Program-made: the position numbers and the translations under genes
Part shown: positions 7,899 through 16,658 of the stretch, piece by piece
Position numbering within the stretch: the first letter of the stretch is position 1
Layout of the letters: each line of letters starts with the position of its first letter
Notes under the pieces: generated by a model
Seen by the model: only the letters and a program-made list of their open reading frames with translations
Databases searched by the model: none
Told to the model about the DNA's origin: nothing
NCBI RefSeq assembly: GCF_000425485.1
Contig: NZ_AUDN01000023.1
Location: 1-64,000 of the forward strand
Direction of reading: 5' to 3'
DNA from: Flavobacterium tegetincola DSM 22377
GTDB taxonomy: Bacteria; Bacteroidota; Bacteroidia; Flavobacteriales; Flavobacteriaceae
DNA: 64,000 nucleotides

Positions 7899-9701
7899 TT
7901 AATGTTCTTTTTCAGCTAGTTTCCGTTCCAATTCTGCTTGGAATTCTTCCATTACTGGCTTCATTGTACTTTCTGGTATATCTGCAATTCGGATGTACAT
8001 CAAACCATCTACCGCATTATTAAACAATGGATCTACGTTAAACGCCACTACCTTTGCATTTTGCTTGATATATTTTTTAATTAAAACGGGCAATCTTAAG
8101 TTACCTGGTTCCAACTCGTCAATTATTTTGTCAAATTTATTCAAATCCGATTCTGCCTCGTCAAAAATGAAATCTTTGTCAGCATCTTTAAGTTTGACTT
8201 TGTAATTCTTTTTAGGATTGATGTATTGAGCAATGTACGGATCATAGTAATTAGACTTCATAAATTCAATCATCAATGATTTTGAAAAATCAGAAAATTG
8301 ATTGCTAATACTCACGCCGCCAATCAGGTATTTATGTTCTGGATAACGCAACGTGGTGTGCATTATTCCTTTCCAAAGTAAGAATAAAGGCATCGGCTTT
8401 TGCTGGTATTCTTTGATCACAAAGGCACGACCCATTTCAATGGATTTGCTCATCATGTCAAATAATTCTGGCTCAAAACGAAATAATTCTTGCAAGTAAA
8501 AGCCTTCAATACCATATTTCGGGAAAATTTCTGATCCCAATCCCATTCGATAAGCTCCTGCAATTTTTTGTGCATCTTGATCCCAAAGAAACATGTGGTG
8601 GTAGTATTTATCAAACTTATCCACATCAATAGACTCATTGGTTCCCTCGCCTACTTCCCTAAAAGTAATTTCGCGCAGACGACCTAACTCGTGTAAAATG
8701 GTAGGAATTTCATTCGCTTTTGCAAAAAACACTTCATAGTTCTTACTTTGCAACAAACGTGCGTCAGCATCCCTCAACTTTGTTACCTCGGCAACAATTT
8801 TATCATGATGTGCCGCAGCGGCAATTTCTTTCTTTTTTTTAGGAATTTTTAAGCTTGGGGTTTGCAAAAGTTTACTTTCCTTTTCAAAAGGATTTGCCAA
8901 CATGTATGTTTTTTTGCGTAAAAATTCGCGATAATCATCAATTGTAACGTGTTCGTTTTGCTCTGCAACAGAGATCGCTTTACCAATTCTAACTTTAATA
9001 ATTCTACCCTTTTGAGTCAGTAGTTCTGATGGTAGTTTTGCAGTTCTAAAAGTCGGTCCGAGTTTAGAAAACCAGTAAAAAAACCAGCTGTTTTTAGCAT
9101 GAAAATAAATGGGAACTACAGGAACTTGTGCTTTCCGAATCACTTTAATTGCCCCTTCTTCCCAAGCTTTATCCACCACCAATTTTCCATCTCTATACGT
9201 TGAAACTTCTCCCGCAGGAAACATACCCAATGGTTTTCCATCGCTTAAATGACGCAAAGTTTCCTTGATTCCAACCACGCTTGACTTTACATCTTTATGA
9301 TTTTCAAAAGGATTCACTGGCATGATGTAGGGTTTTAACGGATCAATTCGGTGAAGTAAAAAGTTAGCTATTATCTTAAAGTTAGGCTCCCGTTCTAGCA
9401 TCAATTTCAAAAGTAAGATGCCGTCAATTCCTCCCAACGGATGGTTGGAAATTGTAATGTAAGCACCGTCTTTTGGTAATCTTTTTAAATCTTCTTCCGG
9501 AATCTCAAATTTTATTTTTAAATCGTCTAAAATTGCGTTTAAAAAATCAACATCCGATAAATGCTTATTTCGGTCATACATTTCATTAAGATCCGAAATT
9601 TTAAGAATTTTCATCAACAACCAACCTGAAAATTGCCCTAAAATACCGTATTTTTCAGTGTTAATTGCTTTGGAAATTTCCTTTGCAGTTACTAGACCCA
9701 T
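7899..9701 (-). CDS. olsF: OlsF-type bifunctional acyltransferase (aminolipid synthesis)
   Basis: About 600 residues combining two enzymes. The N-terminal half is PlsC-like, with the HX4D motif in NHPLGGID (86-93) and FPAGEVS (161-167). The C-terminal half (from about 325) is an OlsB/GNAT-like N-acyltransferase (FREVGEGTNESIDVDKFD, then AGAYRMGLG). OlsF of Flavobacterium johnsoniae has this arrangement and makes ornithine lipid from amino acid and acyl-ACP; the lipid made here could differ in head group. Start chosen at ATG 9699-9701 because a -7 box covers the more upstream ATG. It acts at the inner face of the inner membrane and is transcribed away from xth. Confidence 0.8.
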   Translation of the reverse strand: MGLVTAKEISKAINTEKYGILGQFSGWLLMKILKISDLNEMYDRNKHLSDVDFLNAILDDLKIKFEIPEEDLKRLPKDGAYITISNHPLGGIDGILLLKLMLEREPNFKIIANFLLHRIDPLKPYIMPVNPFENHKDVKSSVVGIKETLRHLSDGKPLGMFPAGEVSTYRDGKLVVDKAWEEGAIKVIRKAQVPVVPIYFHAKNSWFFYWFSKLGPTFRTAKLPSELLTQKGRIIKVRIGKAISVAEQNEHVTIDDYREFLRKKTYMLANPFEKESKLLQTPSLKIPKKKKEIAAAAHHDKIVAEVTKLRDADARLLQSKNYEVFFAKANEIPTILHELGRLREITFREVGEGTNESIDVDKFDKYYHHMFLWDQDAQKIAGAYRMGLGSEIFPKYGIEGFYLQELFRFEPELFDMMSKSIEMGRAFVIKEYQQKPMPLFLLWKGIMHTTLRYPEHKYLIGGVSISNQFSDFSKSLMIEFMKSNYYDPYIAQYINPKKNYKVKLKDADKDFIFDEAESDLNKFDKIIDELEPGNLRLPVLIKKYIKQNAKVVAFNVDPLFNNAVDGLMYIRIADIPESTMKPVMEEFQAELERKLAEKEH

Positions 9702-9728
9702 TCGTTTTGTTTTATATTGGCGGAAAAA

Positions 9729-9736
9729 CAAAGATA
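9729..9736 (-). promoter_or_regulatory. -7 box of olsF
   Basis: TATCTTTG on the minus strand, 27 bases upstream of the chosen ATG. It overlaps an upstream in-frame ATG (9738-9740), which therefore cannot be used from this promoter. Confidence 0.55.
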
Positions 9737-9809
9737 GCAAAACTACTCATTAAATAACATTCCTACTTATAAACATTCGCCTATTTTAGAATAATCAATC
9801 CTTTTTATT

Positions 9810-9817
9810 TACTTTTG
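9810..9817 (+). promoter_or_regulatory. -7 box of xth
   Basis: TACTTTTG, 23 bases before the xth ATG, matches TAnnTTTG. No clear TTG at -33. Confidence 0.4.
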
Positions 9818-9840
9818 AGTGCATAAAATAAAGGCATAAA

Positions 9841-10602
9841 ATGAAAATTATTTCTTATAATGTAAACGGTATTCGAGCGGCAATAACCAAAGGATTCTTG
9901 ACTTGGCTTGAACAAGCAAATCCAGATGTAATTTGTCTACAGGAAATTAAAGCAATGAAAGAGCAAGTTCCTGTGGAGGAATTTGAAAAATTAGGTTACA
10001 AATACAATTACTGGTTTTCTGCACAAAAAAAAGGCTACAGCGGCGTTGCAGTCTTATCTAAAATTGAACCTAAAAACGTTGTAGAAGGAACAGGAATTGA
10101 GCACATGGATTTTGAAGGCCGAAACTTACGGTTGGATTTTGATGCTTTTTCTGTGATGAGTTTGTACTTGCCTTCAGGAACAAATGATGCACGATTGGAC
10201 CACAAGTTCATGTACATGGATGATTTTCAAAATTATATTACAGAATTGAAGAAGGAAATTCCAAATTTAATTATCTGTGGCGATTATAATATTTGCCGCG
10301 AAGCCATTGACATTCACGATCCAATTCGATTAAAGAACACTTCTGGATTTTTGCCTAATGAACGTAAATGGCTGGACCTTTTTATGCAAAATGGATTTGT
10401 AGACAGTTTCCGTCACTTTAATAGTGAACCCCACAATTATACTTGGTGGAGTTATCGAGCTGGAGCCAGAGGTAACAATAAAGGCTGGAGAATTGACTAT
10501 ATTTTAGTCGCAAAATCACTTGAAGATAAATTAGAACGCGCGGTAATTTTGGCGGATGCAAAACATTCCGACCATTGTCCCGTTATGATTGAAATTAAAT
10601 AA
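9841..10602 (+). CDS. xth: exodeoxyribonuclease III / AP endonuclease
   Basis: 253 residues of the ExoIII endonuclease-exonuclease-phosphatase fold; it cuts DNA at abasic sites and removes 3'-blocking groups in base excision repair. Visible sites are YNVNGIRAA (near 6-14), CLQEIKA (catalytic Glu), GDYNICRE (Asp/Asn) and the C-terminal SDHCPVMIEI with the catalytic Asp-His. The ompA-type gene starts 22 bases after its stop and is likely co-transcribed. Confidence 0.93.
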   Translation: MKIISYNVNGIRAAITKGFLTWLEQANPDVICLQEIKAMKEQVPVEEFEKLGYKYNYWFSAQKKGYSGVAVLSKIEPKNVVEGTGIEHMDFEGRNLRLDFDAFSVMSLYLPSGTNDARLDHKFMYMDDFQNYITELKKEIPNLIICGDYNICREAIDIHDPIRLKNTSGFLPNERKWLDLFMQNGFVDSFRHFNSEPHNYTWWSYRAGARGNNKGWRIDYILVAKSLEDKLERAVILADAKHSDHCPVMIEIK

Positions 10603-10624
10603 CTTTTCCAAAACAATTAAAACT

Positions 10625-11590
10625 ATGATTATCAAAAAAATTTCGGTTGGACTGCTTATTTTAGGCTTGACAAGTTCTTGCGTTTCCAAAAAATTGTACA
10701 ATGATTTGGAAAACAAATATGCCAACTTGAAAAAGGAAAGTCGTGACATGAGCGATAGTAATGAGGATTTGGCGAAGGCCAAAAACAAGTTGGAACTCGA
10801 CCAATCGGCACTTCAGGAAGAATTGAACAAGACCAAAGCAGAACGAGATAAATATCTGGCTGATTTAACTGCAGGTCAGAATAATATGAAAAATCTTCAA
10901 AGCTCCTACAGCGCTTTAGAAAAAAACAGTGATGACGCACTGAAAACAAACATGGATAAAAACCGTGAGTTACTTGCAAAACTTGAAGCTAAAGAGAAAG
11001 CTTTGGCTGCAGAACAAGAGCGCTTGAACAAATTAATGGCTGATTTTCAAGAACGCTCCAATCGTGTGGCAGAATTGGAAGGCGTGATTAATGCACAAAG
11101 CGAAAACTTAAAAAAATTAAAAGCGACACTTTCTAAAGCGTTAAATGCTTTTGAAGGAAAAGGTTTGACCGTTGAACAGAAAAACGGAAAAGTATACGTT
11201 TCTATGGAAAACAAATTGTTGTTTCAAACCGGAAGTTGGAATGTAGGTTCAGAAGGTAGAAAAGCCGTTGTGGAAGTGGGCAAAGTTTTAGGTCAAAATC
11301 CAGAAATTACGGTTTTAATTGAAGGCCACACGGACAATGATAAATTTGCTGGAGCGATGGGTCAAATTGAAAATAACTGGGACTTATCTACCAAAAGAGC
11401 TACCGCAATTGTAAACATTTTGAGCGAAAATAAATCCATCAACAAACAAAGCTTGACTGCTGCAGGTCGTGGCGAATATGCTCCTTTGGCATCCAATGAA
11501 ACCGCAGAAGGCAAAGCAAAAAACCGTAGAATTGAAATCATCTTGACTCCAAAATTAGATGAAATTTCTAAGATGTTGAATGATTTGTAA
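10625..11590 (+). CDS. OmpA-family peptidoglycan-binding lipoprotein
   Basis: 321 residues from ATG 10625, chosen because it gives a lipoprotein signal (LGLTSSC, lipobox Cys near 19); an in-frame ATG 36 bases earlier would overlap xth and spoil the signal. A long charged coiled coil follows (about 20-165, many KLEL and EEL heptads). The C-terminal OmpA domain has the peptidoglycan motif EGHTDND...NWDLSTKRA and KNRRIEIILTP. It probably tethers the outer membrane to the cell wall. Confidence 0.85.
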   Translation: MIIKKISVGLLILGLTSSCVSKKLYNDLENKYANLKKESRDMSDSNEDLAKAKNKLELDQSALQEELNKTKAERDKYLADLTAGQNNMKNLQSSYSALEKNSDDALKTNMDKNRELLAKLEAKEKALAAEQERLNKLMADFQERSNRVAELEGVINAQSENLKKLKATLSKALNAFEGKGLTVEQKNGKVYVSMENKLLFQTGSWNVGSEGRKAVVEVGKVLGQNPEITVLIEGHTDNDKFAGAMGQIENNWDLSTKRATAIVNILSENKSINKQSLTAAGRGEYAPLASNETAEGKAKNRRIEIILTPKLDEISKMLNDL

Positions 11591-11632
11591 TTGAGGTTAA
11601 AAAGTTAGAAATTTATATTTCTTGCCGCAATA

Positions 11633-11673
11633 AAATAAGGCTTGATTTTGAAATTCAAAATCAAGCCTTTTTT
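11633..11673. terminator. bidirectional terminator between ompA-type gene and envC-type gene
   Basis: Perfect 14-bp stem AAGGCTTGATTTTG (11637-11650) with CAAAATCAAGCCTT (11656-11669), a five-base loop and flanking A and T runs, between two convergent genes. Confidence 0.9.
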
Positions 11674-11687
11674 ATGCTCTGTTTCTA

Positions 11688-12944
11688 CTAGTTAGCACTC
11701 AACCAAGGTTGTGGATTGGTGTATCCTGAATTCTGAGTTATTAAAAACTTTAAAACCGTTTTGCCGGTCTCGCTACTTGTTCTAATAGTTCCGATGTTTT
11801 GTTTGATTGACACTTTTTCTCCCTTTACAACATTTACCGAACTCAAATTATGGTACACAGAGAAGAAATCCCCGTGCTGAATGATCACAGATTTCTGAAC
11901 AGGCGAAATATATTGAATACTAAATACTTCTCCACCAAATACTGCTCGTGCTTGAGCGCCTGTACTTGTTGTAATTTCAATTCCACTGCTATGCACTGTT
12001 AAAAATTTCAATTCTGGATGCGGCTGATCTCCGTAACGTTGCGTAATTTCGCCCGTGGCAACTGGCCAAGGAAGTCTACCTTTATTGGCTTTAAAACTAT
12101 CTGAAATAATTTTAGCCTCTGGCGTAAGTACAATTTTCTCCGATTTTTCAATAGCACGTGTTTCTGCTACAGTCGTTTTTGGATTTGCTTTTTTCATCGC
12201 GGCCGCTGCTTTTCTGTTGGCTTCAGCAATGGCTTCCTTAATTATACGGTCAATTTTTCGGTCAATATCTTTTGACTCTTGCTGTTTCTTTTTGATCTCC
12301 TGCCCAATTTTTTTCTTGTCTTTTTGAATTGCAGCAGATAGTTTTTCTTGTTCTACTTTCTCTTTTTGCAAAGCAATTCGTTCTTTTTCTTGTTCAACAA
12401 GTAGTTTTTGCTTTTCTACCTTTTGTGCATCTAGCTTTGTATTTAAGCTTACTAATTTGTCACTTTTGACTTTTATTTCTTCACCTTGCGACTTTCTAAA
12501 ACTCGCATATTGCTTCATGTATTGTGCACGTTTATAAGCTTGCAAAAACGTTTCCGAAGACAAAAGAAACATCGCCCTACTTTGTTCCGAACGACTTTTG
12601 TACGATTTGATAATCAGTTTTGCATAATCCGCTTTCAAGACTTTCAATTCCCGGTTGAGCTGATTTACTTTAAGTTGATTGGTATACATTTCGTCCTTTA
12701 AGATCTTAGCCTGCTTTTCGGTAGTTCGAATCAAGCTTTCACGCAAGCGGATTTTTTCCCTTTGCTGAATAATTTCAGTTAAAATGGACTTCTGTTTTTT
12801 GTCTTGACTGCGCAACAATGCTTCTTGGGCACGAATTTCTTTTTGAATCTGCTCTTTACGTTGTTCCAATTTTTCCTGAGCCGTTTGACTCCAAGCCGAA
12901 GCGGAACAAATTAAAAAAACGAGTATGAAAAGGTATTTTGGCAT
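11688..12944 (-). CDS. EnvC/NlpD-type murein hydrolase activator, degenerate LytM
   Basis: 418 residues: signal peptide (1-19, ASAWSQ), long coiled coil (about 20-245, rich in Lys, Glu and Gln), then a LytM/peptidase M23 domain (about 290-418). Active M23 enzymes have HxxxD and HxH zinc ligands. Here they read HSSGIEI, YHNLS and LKFLI, so the second-site His and the Asp are replaced. As in EnvC, it should activate amidases at division rather than cut peptidoglycan. First downstream partner of a DUF4292 lipoprotein and TPR protein on the same strand. Confidence 0.82.
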   Translation of the reverse strand: MPKYLFILVFLICSASAWSQTAQEKLEQRKEQIQKEIRAQEALLRSQDKKQKSILTEIIQQREKIRLRESLIRTTEKQAKILKDEMYTNQLKVNQLNRELKVLKADYAKLIIKSYKSRSEQSRAMFLLSSETFLQAYKRAQYMKQYASFRKSQGEEIKVKSDKLVSLNTKLDAQKVEKQKLLVEQEKERIALQKEKVEQEKLSAAIQKDKKKIGQEIKKKQQESKDIDRKIDRIIKEAIAEANRKAAAAMKKANPKTTVAETRAIEKSEKIVLTPEAKIISDSFKANKGRLPWPVATGEITQRYGDQPHPELKFLTVHSSGIEITTSTGAQARAVFGGEVFSIQYISPVQKSVIIQHGDFFSVYHNLSSVNVVKGEKVSIKQNIGTIRTSSETGKTVLKFLITQNSGYTNPQPWLSAN

Positions 12945-12968
12945 GTTTATAAAAATATTTGTGCAAAT

Positions 12969-13751
12969 TTAGTCAATAAAAGTTCGATCGTAATCACTTG
13001 GAACACTATAAGGGAAGGAAATTTCGTCATTAAATTTAACAGAACTGTAAAAAATGCCAATTTGTGTTTTCTTATCTTGATTGAGTGCTTCGATTTTCAA
13101 GGCTGTTGGAAACGAAAGTTTATCGTATTGTTGATGGCTGGGATAACCCACTGTCAACGTCCTGTTTTCTGCCAATTGCTGAATTTGCTGTTTTTTTATT
13201 AAAAACATAGAAGCCTCAAAAAGAAAGGTTTTCAATGTGTTTTTTGTCGATTTATCTTCTAATTTGTACAGTCCTTCTTCTACTGAACTTTCTAATTTTG
13301 CGTTTTCCAAATTGTCAAAAGCTTCACCTATAAGCATGTTCTGCACTTTCGTGAAATCCAAGTCGGTTCCCAACCATTTGCTTAACGTAGTATAATCGCC
13401 TTCAAAATAATTGCCACCGCTTTTCTCGTAATACTTTACTTCTGTGGGTGTTATAAGTCCCTTTGCCATAGTAATTCCGAAAAAACGGATACTAATTAGA
13501 ATTTTCTCGTCTTTCTGAATTCTAATATCTGCTGAAAGATTTAAAGATTCTTTTGGGCCTTTATAATCTACAGCTGCTTTTATGTACGCCGTTTTGAAAT
13601 CTTTATTCAGTTCATAATGACTCCGAACTAATTTTTCCGCTTTCAAGGGTTTAACCGCATCTGCTTCCGTAATAAATGCTTTAGGTTTACACGCACTTAT
13701 TGTCAATAGAAACAGTAATGCAAAGAAAGGAAACCACTTTTTTGAATTCAT
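12969..13751 (-). CDS. DUF4292 family lipoprotein
   Basis: 260 residues with a lipoprotein signal (LLTISAC, Cys near 20). The beta-rich body (SADIRIQKDEKILISIRFFGITMAKGLI) resembles the DUF4292 family, common in Bacteroidota and related in shape to LolA/LolB-type half-barrels (family knowledge, moderate certainty). It lies 4 bases after the TPR gene and 24 bases before the envC-type gene, a conserved order in Flavobacteria. Probably envelope biogenesis; exact role unknown. Confidence 0.75.
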   Translation of the reverse strand: MNSKKWFPFFALLFLLTISACKPKAFITEADAVKPLKAEKLVRSHYELNKDFKTAYIKAAVDYKGPKESLNLSADIRIQKDEKILISIRFFGITMAKGLITPTEVKYYEKSGGNYFEGDYTTLSKWLGTDLDFTKVQNMLIGEAFDNLENAKLESSVEEGLYKLEDKSTKNTLKTFLFEASMFLIKKQQIQQLAENRTLTVGYPSHQQYDKLSFPTALKIEALNQDKKTQIGIFYSSVKFNDEISFPYSVPSDYDRTFID

Positions 13752-13755
13752 TTTT

Positions 13756-15087
13756 TTATTTTTTTAATAATTGGTCGGCTTTCTTAAAATACAATTCTTT
13801 CTTTTTTTGATCGCCCAAACCGTTGTATGCTTCACCCAATTGAATGTTGAAATTAATTTCCAACGCTTTATTTTCTATAACATAATCTATTCCAGATTCT
13901 AAATAATCTTTGGCTTGACTGAATTTTTTAAGCTGGTTGTTTGCTAATCCTGCAAAATAATACAAGTCCGGTTGCGAAGGAAAAAGTTCGGTCATTTCCT
14001 CGGATTTCTTTGCCAAAGCTTCAAAATCTTCCAATTTTACGTACGCTTGAAACAATAACAATGCCGTTTCTAAATCATTTGGATTATTGGACAATTGCAT
14101 CGCATAATAGGTTTTTGCTTGGTTCCAATCCTCTTTACTTTGAAAAAATTTACCTATTTCTTTGGCAACGGCTACTTCTTTATCTTCACTAAAATAAGAA
14201 ACTGCTTTTTGCAATTCGGCTTCGTAACCTGCATTGTTTTTAGCAAAAATCAGAAACTCGTTCAATACACGGTGTTTTATTTTATTGTCAATTTTATTGC
14301 TATCTAGAATCTGATTCATAGCTTTAACGGCTTTTGGTCCGTCATTATTGTTCAAGTGAAATTTGAATAAACTCACTTGAGCCCAATCGGAATCCGGAAT
14401 AGCTTTTTCCAATTTCTTAGCAACTTCCATTGCTTTTTCTTCCTGATTGCTGTTGGAATACAGATAAATCAAAGCGATGTAATTGGATTCGTCTTTTGGA
14501 TTTTCTGCAATGGACTTCAACAAATCATCCTTTTCACTTCCTTGAAATCGTGCGTCTTGTAAAATTTGTTTCTTGTAATTTTCCCTCTTTTCTGATTTTC
14601 CAACCGTATCATTTAACTCATTGATCAATGCTAAAGCTTTGTCAAATTGCTGTGTATACATATACAATGAAGTCAAATCCTCTCTATATCCTAAATCAAA
14701 AGCAACGAGTTTTTCAACAAGAACCACCGCTTGATTGTAATCTTTGGTTTGGAAACACACATCATACATTCCATGCAAATACCATCTATTTTTGGGATCA
14801 ATCTGAAACGCTTTTTCAAAAGAATCATAAGATGCTTTGTAATCGCGTAATTTCAGATAATTACGACCTAATTCATTATAAACTGCGGCATTGTTGGGTT
14901 CTAAAACTAGGCATTTTTTTAAGGATTCAATTGCTCGATCATTGTTTTCAATGCCTTTTTGTTTCAAAGCTTCGTAATAGGACAATTGAAATTCATTAGT
15001 TGCCAAAGCAATATCGTCCGGCTCTTGTTGTGCAAAAGTGGTTCCAGACAAACTGAGCAATACTAGTCCTATTACAAATTTTTTCAT
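13756..15087 (-). CDS. tetratricopeptide-repeat periplasmic protein
   Basis: 443 residues with a signal peptide (1-19, GTTFAQ) followed by about nine TPR units spread over the whole length (for example AVYNELGRNYLKLRDYKASYDSFEKAF, at about 70-96). There is no catalytic domain; it should be a protein-protein scaffold in the periplasm. It is set 4 bases from each neighbour, in the block nucleotidyltransferase, TPR, DUF4292, EnvC. Confidence 0.8.
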   Translation of the reverse strand: MKKFVIGLVLLSLSGTTFAQQEPDDIALATNEFQLSYYEALKQKGIENNDRAIESLKKCLVLEPNNAAVYNELGRNYLKLRDYKASYDSFEKAFQIDPKNRWYLHGMYDVCFQTKDYNQAVVLVEKLVAFDLGYREDLTSLYMYTQQFDKALALINELNDTVGKSEKRENYKKQILQDARFQGSEKDDLLKSIAENPKDESNYIALIYLYSNSNQEEKAMEVAKKLEKAIPDSDWAQVSLFKFHLNNNDGPKAVKAMNQILDSNKIDNKIKHRVLNEFLIFAKNNAGYEAELQKAVSYFSEDKEVAVAKEIGKFFQSKEDWNQAKTYYAMQLSNNPNDLETALLLFQAYVKLEDFEALAKKSEEMTELFPSQPDLYYFAGLANNQLKKFSQAKDYLESGIDYVIENKALEINFNIQLGEAYNGLGDQKKKELYFKKADQLLKK

Positions 15088-15091
15088 TGTA

Positions 15092-16102
15092 CTAATTTAA
15101 AACAGAATAATCGCCTATACTGATCGAGGTAAAATTACCATCAAATGAAGCGTGATTTCCAATCATGGCATTGTCTAAATTGGCGTTTTTTATGTGGGAA
15201 TGGGTTTGAACTAAACTATTTTTAATTGTAGAATCAATAACGTGACAACCTTTACCCAAAGACACATTCGGACCAACGGTTGCATTTCTCAAAACAACGC
15301 CTTCGCCAATATAACATGGAGAGATGATTGTTGCATTTTCTTTCTTTACATCAGAAGCAATTAAATCCTCGCCATCTGCATGTAGAAAACCTAACATTCT
15401 AGTATTGGTATCTACCGTTACTTCTTTGTTACCGCAATCCATCCATTCATCTACTTTTCCGGGAACGAATTTCATTCCCTTGGCCATCATTTGCTTGATA
15501 CCGTCGTTAATTTGGTATTCGCCACCGTGAATGATATTATTGTCAATAACCAACTGCAATTCTTCTTTAAGAACTGCGACGTCTTTAAAATAATAGATTC
15601 CAATAACTGCCAAATCAGATACAAACTCTTTTGGTTTTTCCACCAATTCCACGATCTCATTTTTGTCGTTCAAATTGATAACCCCAAAAGCTTCGGGTTG
15701 ATCCACTTGTTTCACCCAAATTACACTATCTGCTGAAGTATCCAAGTCAAAATCGGCACGAATCAAAGTATCTGCATACGCAATTACGGCGGGACCGCTC
15801 AACGAATCTTTGGCACACATAATAGCGTGACCTGTTCCTAGAGCTTCATTTTGGTAATAAATAGTTCCTTTAGCACCTAATTTTTCAGCAATAGCAATCA
15901 AATCCTCTTCCACTTTTTTACCAAAACTTTCGTGAATGATAAAAGCTACTTCGTCTATAGGTTGGTTTAAAACTCCAGCGATATCTTCTACCAAACGGTG
16001 CACTATTGGTTTTCCTGCAATTGGAATTAATGGTTTTGGGATTGTTAATGTGTGTGGTCTTAATCGGGAACCTCTTCCCGCCATTGGTACTATTATTTTC
16101 AT
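15092..16102 (-). CDS. sugar-phosphate nucleotidyltransferase
   Basis: 336 residues. The Rossmann-like nucleotidyltransferase core has GRGSRLRPHT (9-18) and KPLIPIAGKP; a C-terminal left-handed beta-helix begins near 255 (ISPCYIGEGVVLRNATVGPN). It transfers NMP from an NTP to a sugar-1-phosphate; glucose-1-phosphate thymidylyl-, mannose-1-phosphate guanylyl- or GlmU-like specificity cannot be decided from sequence. It is unlike the RmlA at 61491. Likely cytoplasmic, serving envelope polysaccharide precursors with the flippase two genes upstream. Confidence 0.8.
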   Translation of the reverse strand: MKIIVPMAGRGSRLRPHTLTIPKPLIPIAGKPIVHRLVEDIAGVLNQPIDEVAFIIHESFGKKVEEDLIAIAEKLGAKGTIYYQNEALGTGHAIMCAKDSLSGPAVIAYADTLIRADFDLDTSADSVIWVKQVDQPEAFGVINLNDKNEIVELVEKPKEFVSDLAVIGIYYFKDVAVLKEELQLVIDNNIIHGGEYQINDGIKQMMAKGMKFVPGKVDEWMDCGNKEVTVDTNTRMLGFLHADGEDLIASDVKKENATIISPCYIGEGVVLRNATVGPNVSLGKGCHVIDSTIKNSLVQTHSHIKNANLDNAMIGNHASFDGNFTSISIGDYSVLN

Positions 16103-16118
16103 GATTTGTGATTTTTAA

Positions 16119-16162
16119 CGCAAAGTTCGCAAAGGTTTTTCGCAAAGTTCACAAAGATTTTA
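16119..16162. repeat. two tandem 22-bp CGCAAAG repeats
   Basis: Copies at 16119-16140 and 16141-16162 both begin CGCAAAGTTC and contain CAAAG every 10-12 bases. Read on the minus strand this is the CTTTGCGAACTTTGCG type of sequence often found between genes in Bacteroidota. It lies just upstream of the nucleotidyltransferase ATG. Function unknown. Confidence 0.6.
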
Positions 16163-16196
16163 TATTTGTTTAAAATTTAATACTAGTAATTATGTA

Positions 16197-16631
16197 CTAT
16201 TTTGTCCCCGTGCTTCCAAAACCACCTTCGCCTCTTACGGTTTCTGATAATTCTGTTACTGATTCCCATTCAGCACGTTCGTGTTTTGCAATGATCATTT
16301 GTGCAATTCGTTCTCCGTTTTCTATTTTGAAAGGCACATTGGATAAATTTACTAAAATTACACCAACTTCTCCACGGTAATCGGCATCAATTGTTCCGGG
16401 AGCGTTTAAAACTGTTATGCCATTTTTAGCAGCCAGTCCGCTTCGTGGACGAACTTGTGCTTCAAAACCGATAGGTAATTCTAGGAACAAACCTGTTTTC
16501 ACAATTGCACGTTCTAAAGGTTGTAATACAATAGCTTCTGAAATATTGGCTCTTAAATCCATTCCGGCTGAAGCCAAAGTTTCATAATTGGGTAATTCGT
16601 GTTGTGATTTATTGATTATTTTAATTTTCAT
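16197..16631 (-). CDS. dut: dUTP diphosphatase
   Basis: 144 residues, the trimeric dUTPase fold. All five motifs are present: [40 protein letters not shown] and [10 protein letters not shown]. It hydrolyses dUTP to dUMP and PPi, keeping uracil out of DNA and supplying dTMP synthesis. Cytoplasmic. It follows the flippase gene by 27 bases. Confidence 0.96.
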   Translation of the reverse strand: MKIKIINKSQHELPNYETLASAGMDLRANISEAIVLQPLERAIVKTGLFLELPIGFEAQVRPRSGLAAKNGITVLNAPGTIDADYRGEVGVILVNLSNVPFKIENGERIAQMIIAKHERAEWESVTELSETVRGEGGFGSTGTK

Positions 16632-16658
16632 AATGCTTTTTTTTTATGGAACCGAAAA

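Noticed and set aside
14628..14999. A 123-codon plus-strand open frame inside the TPR gene
   Set aside because: Shadow of a real minus-strand gene; rich in His, Cys and Trp and without a promoter or homology.
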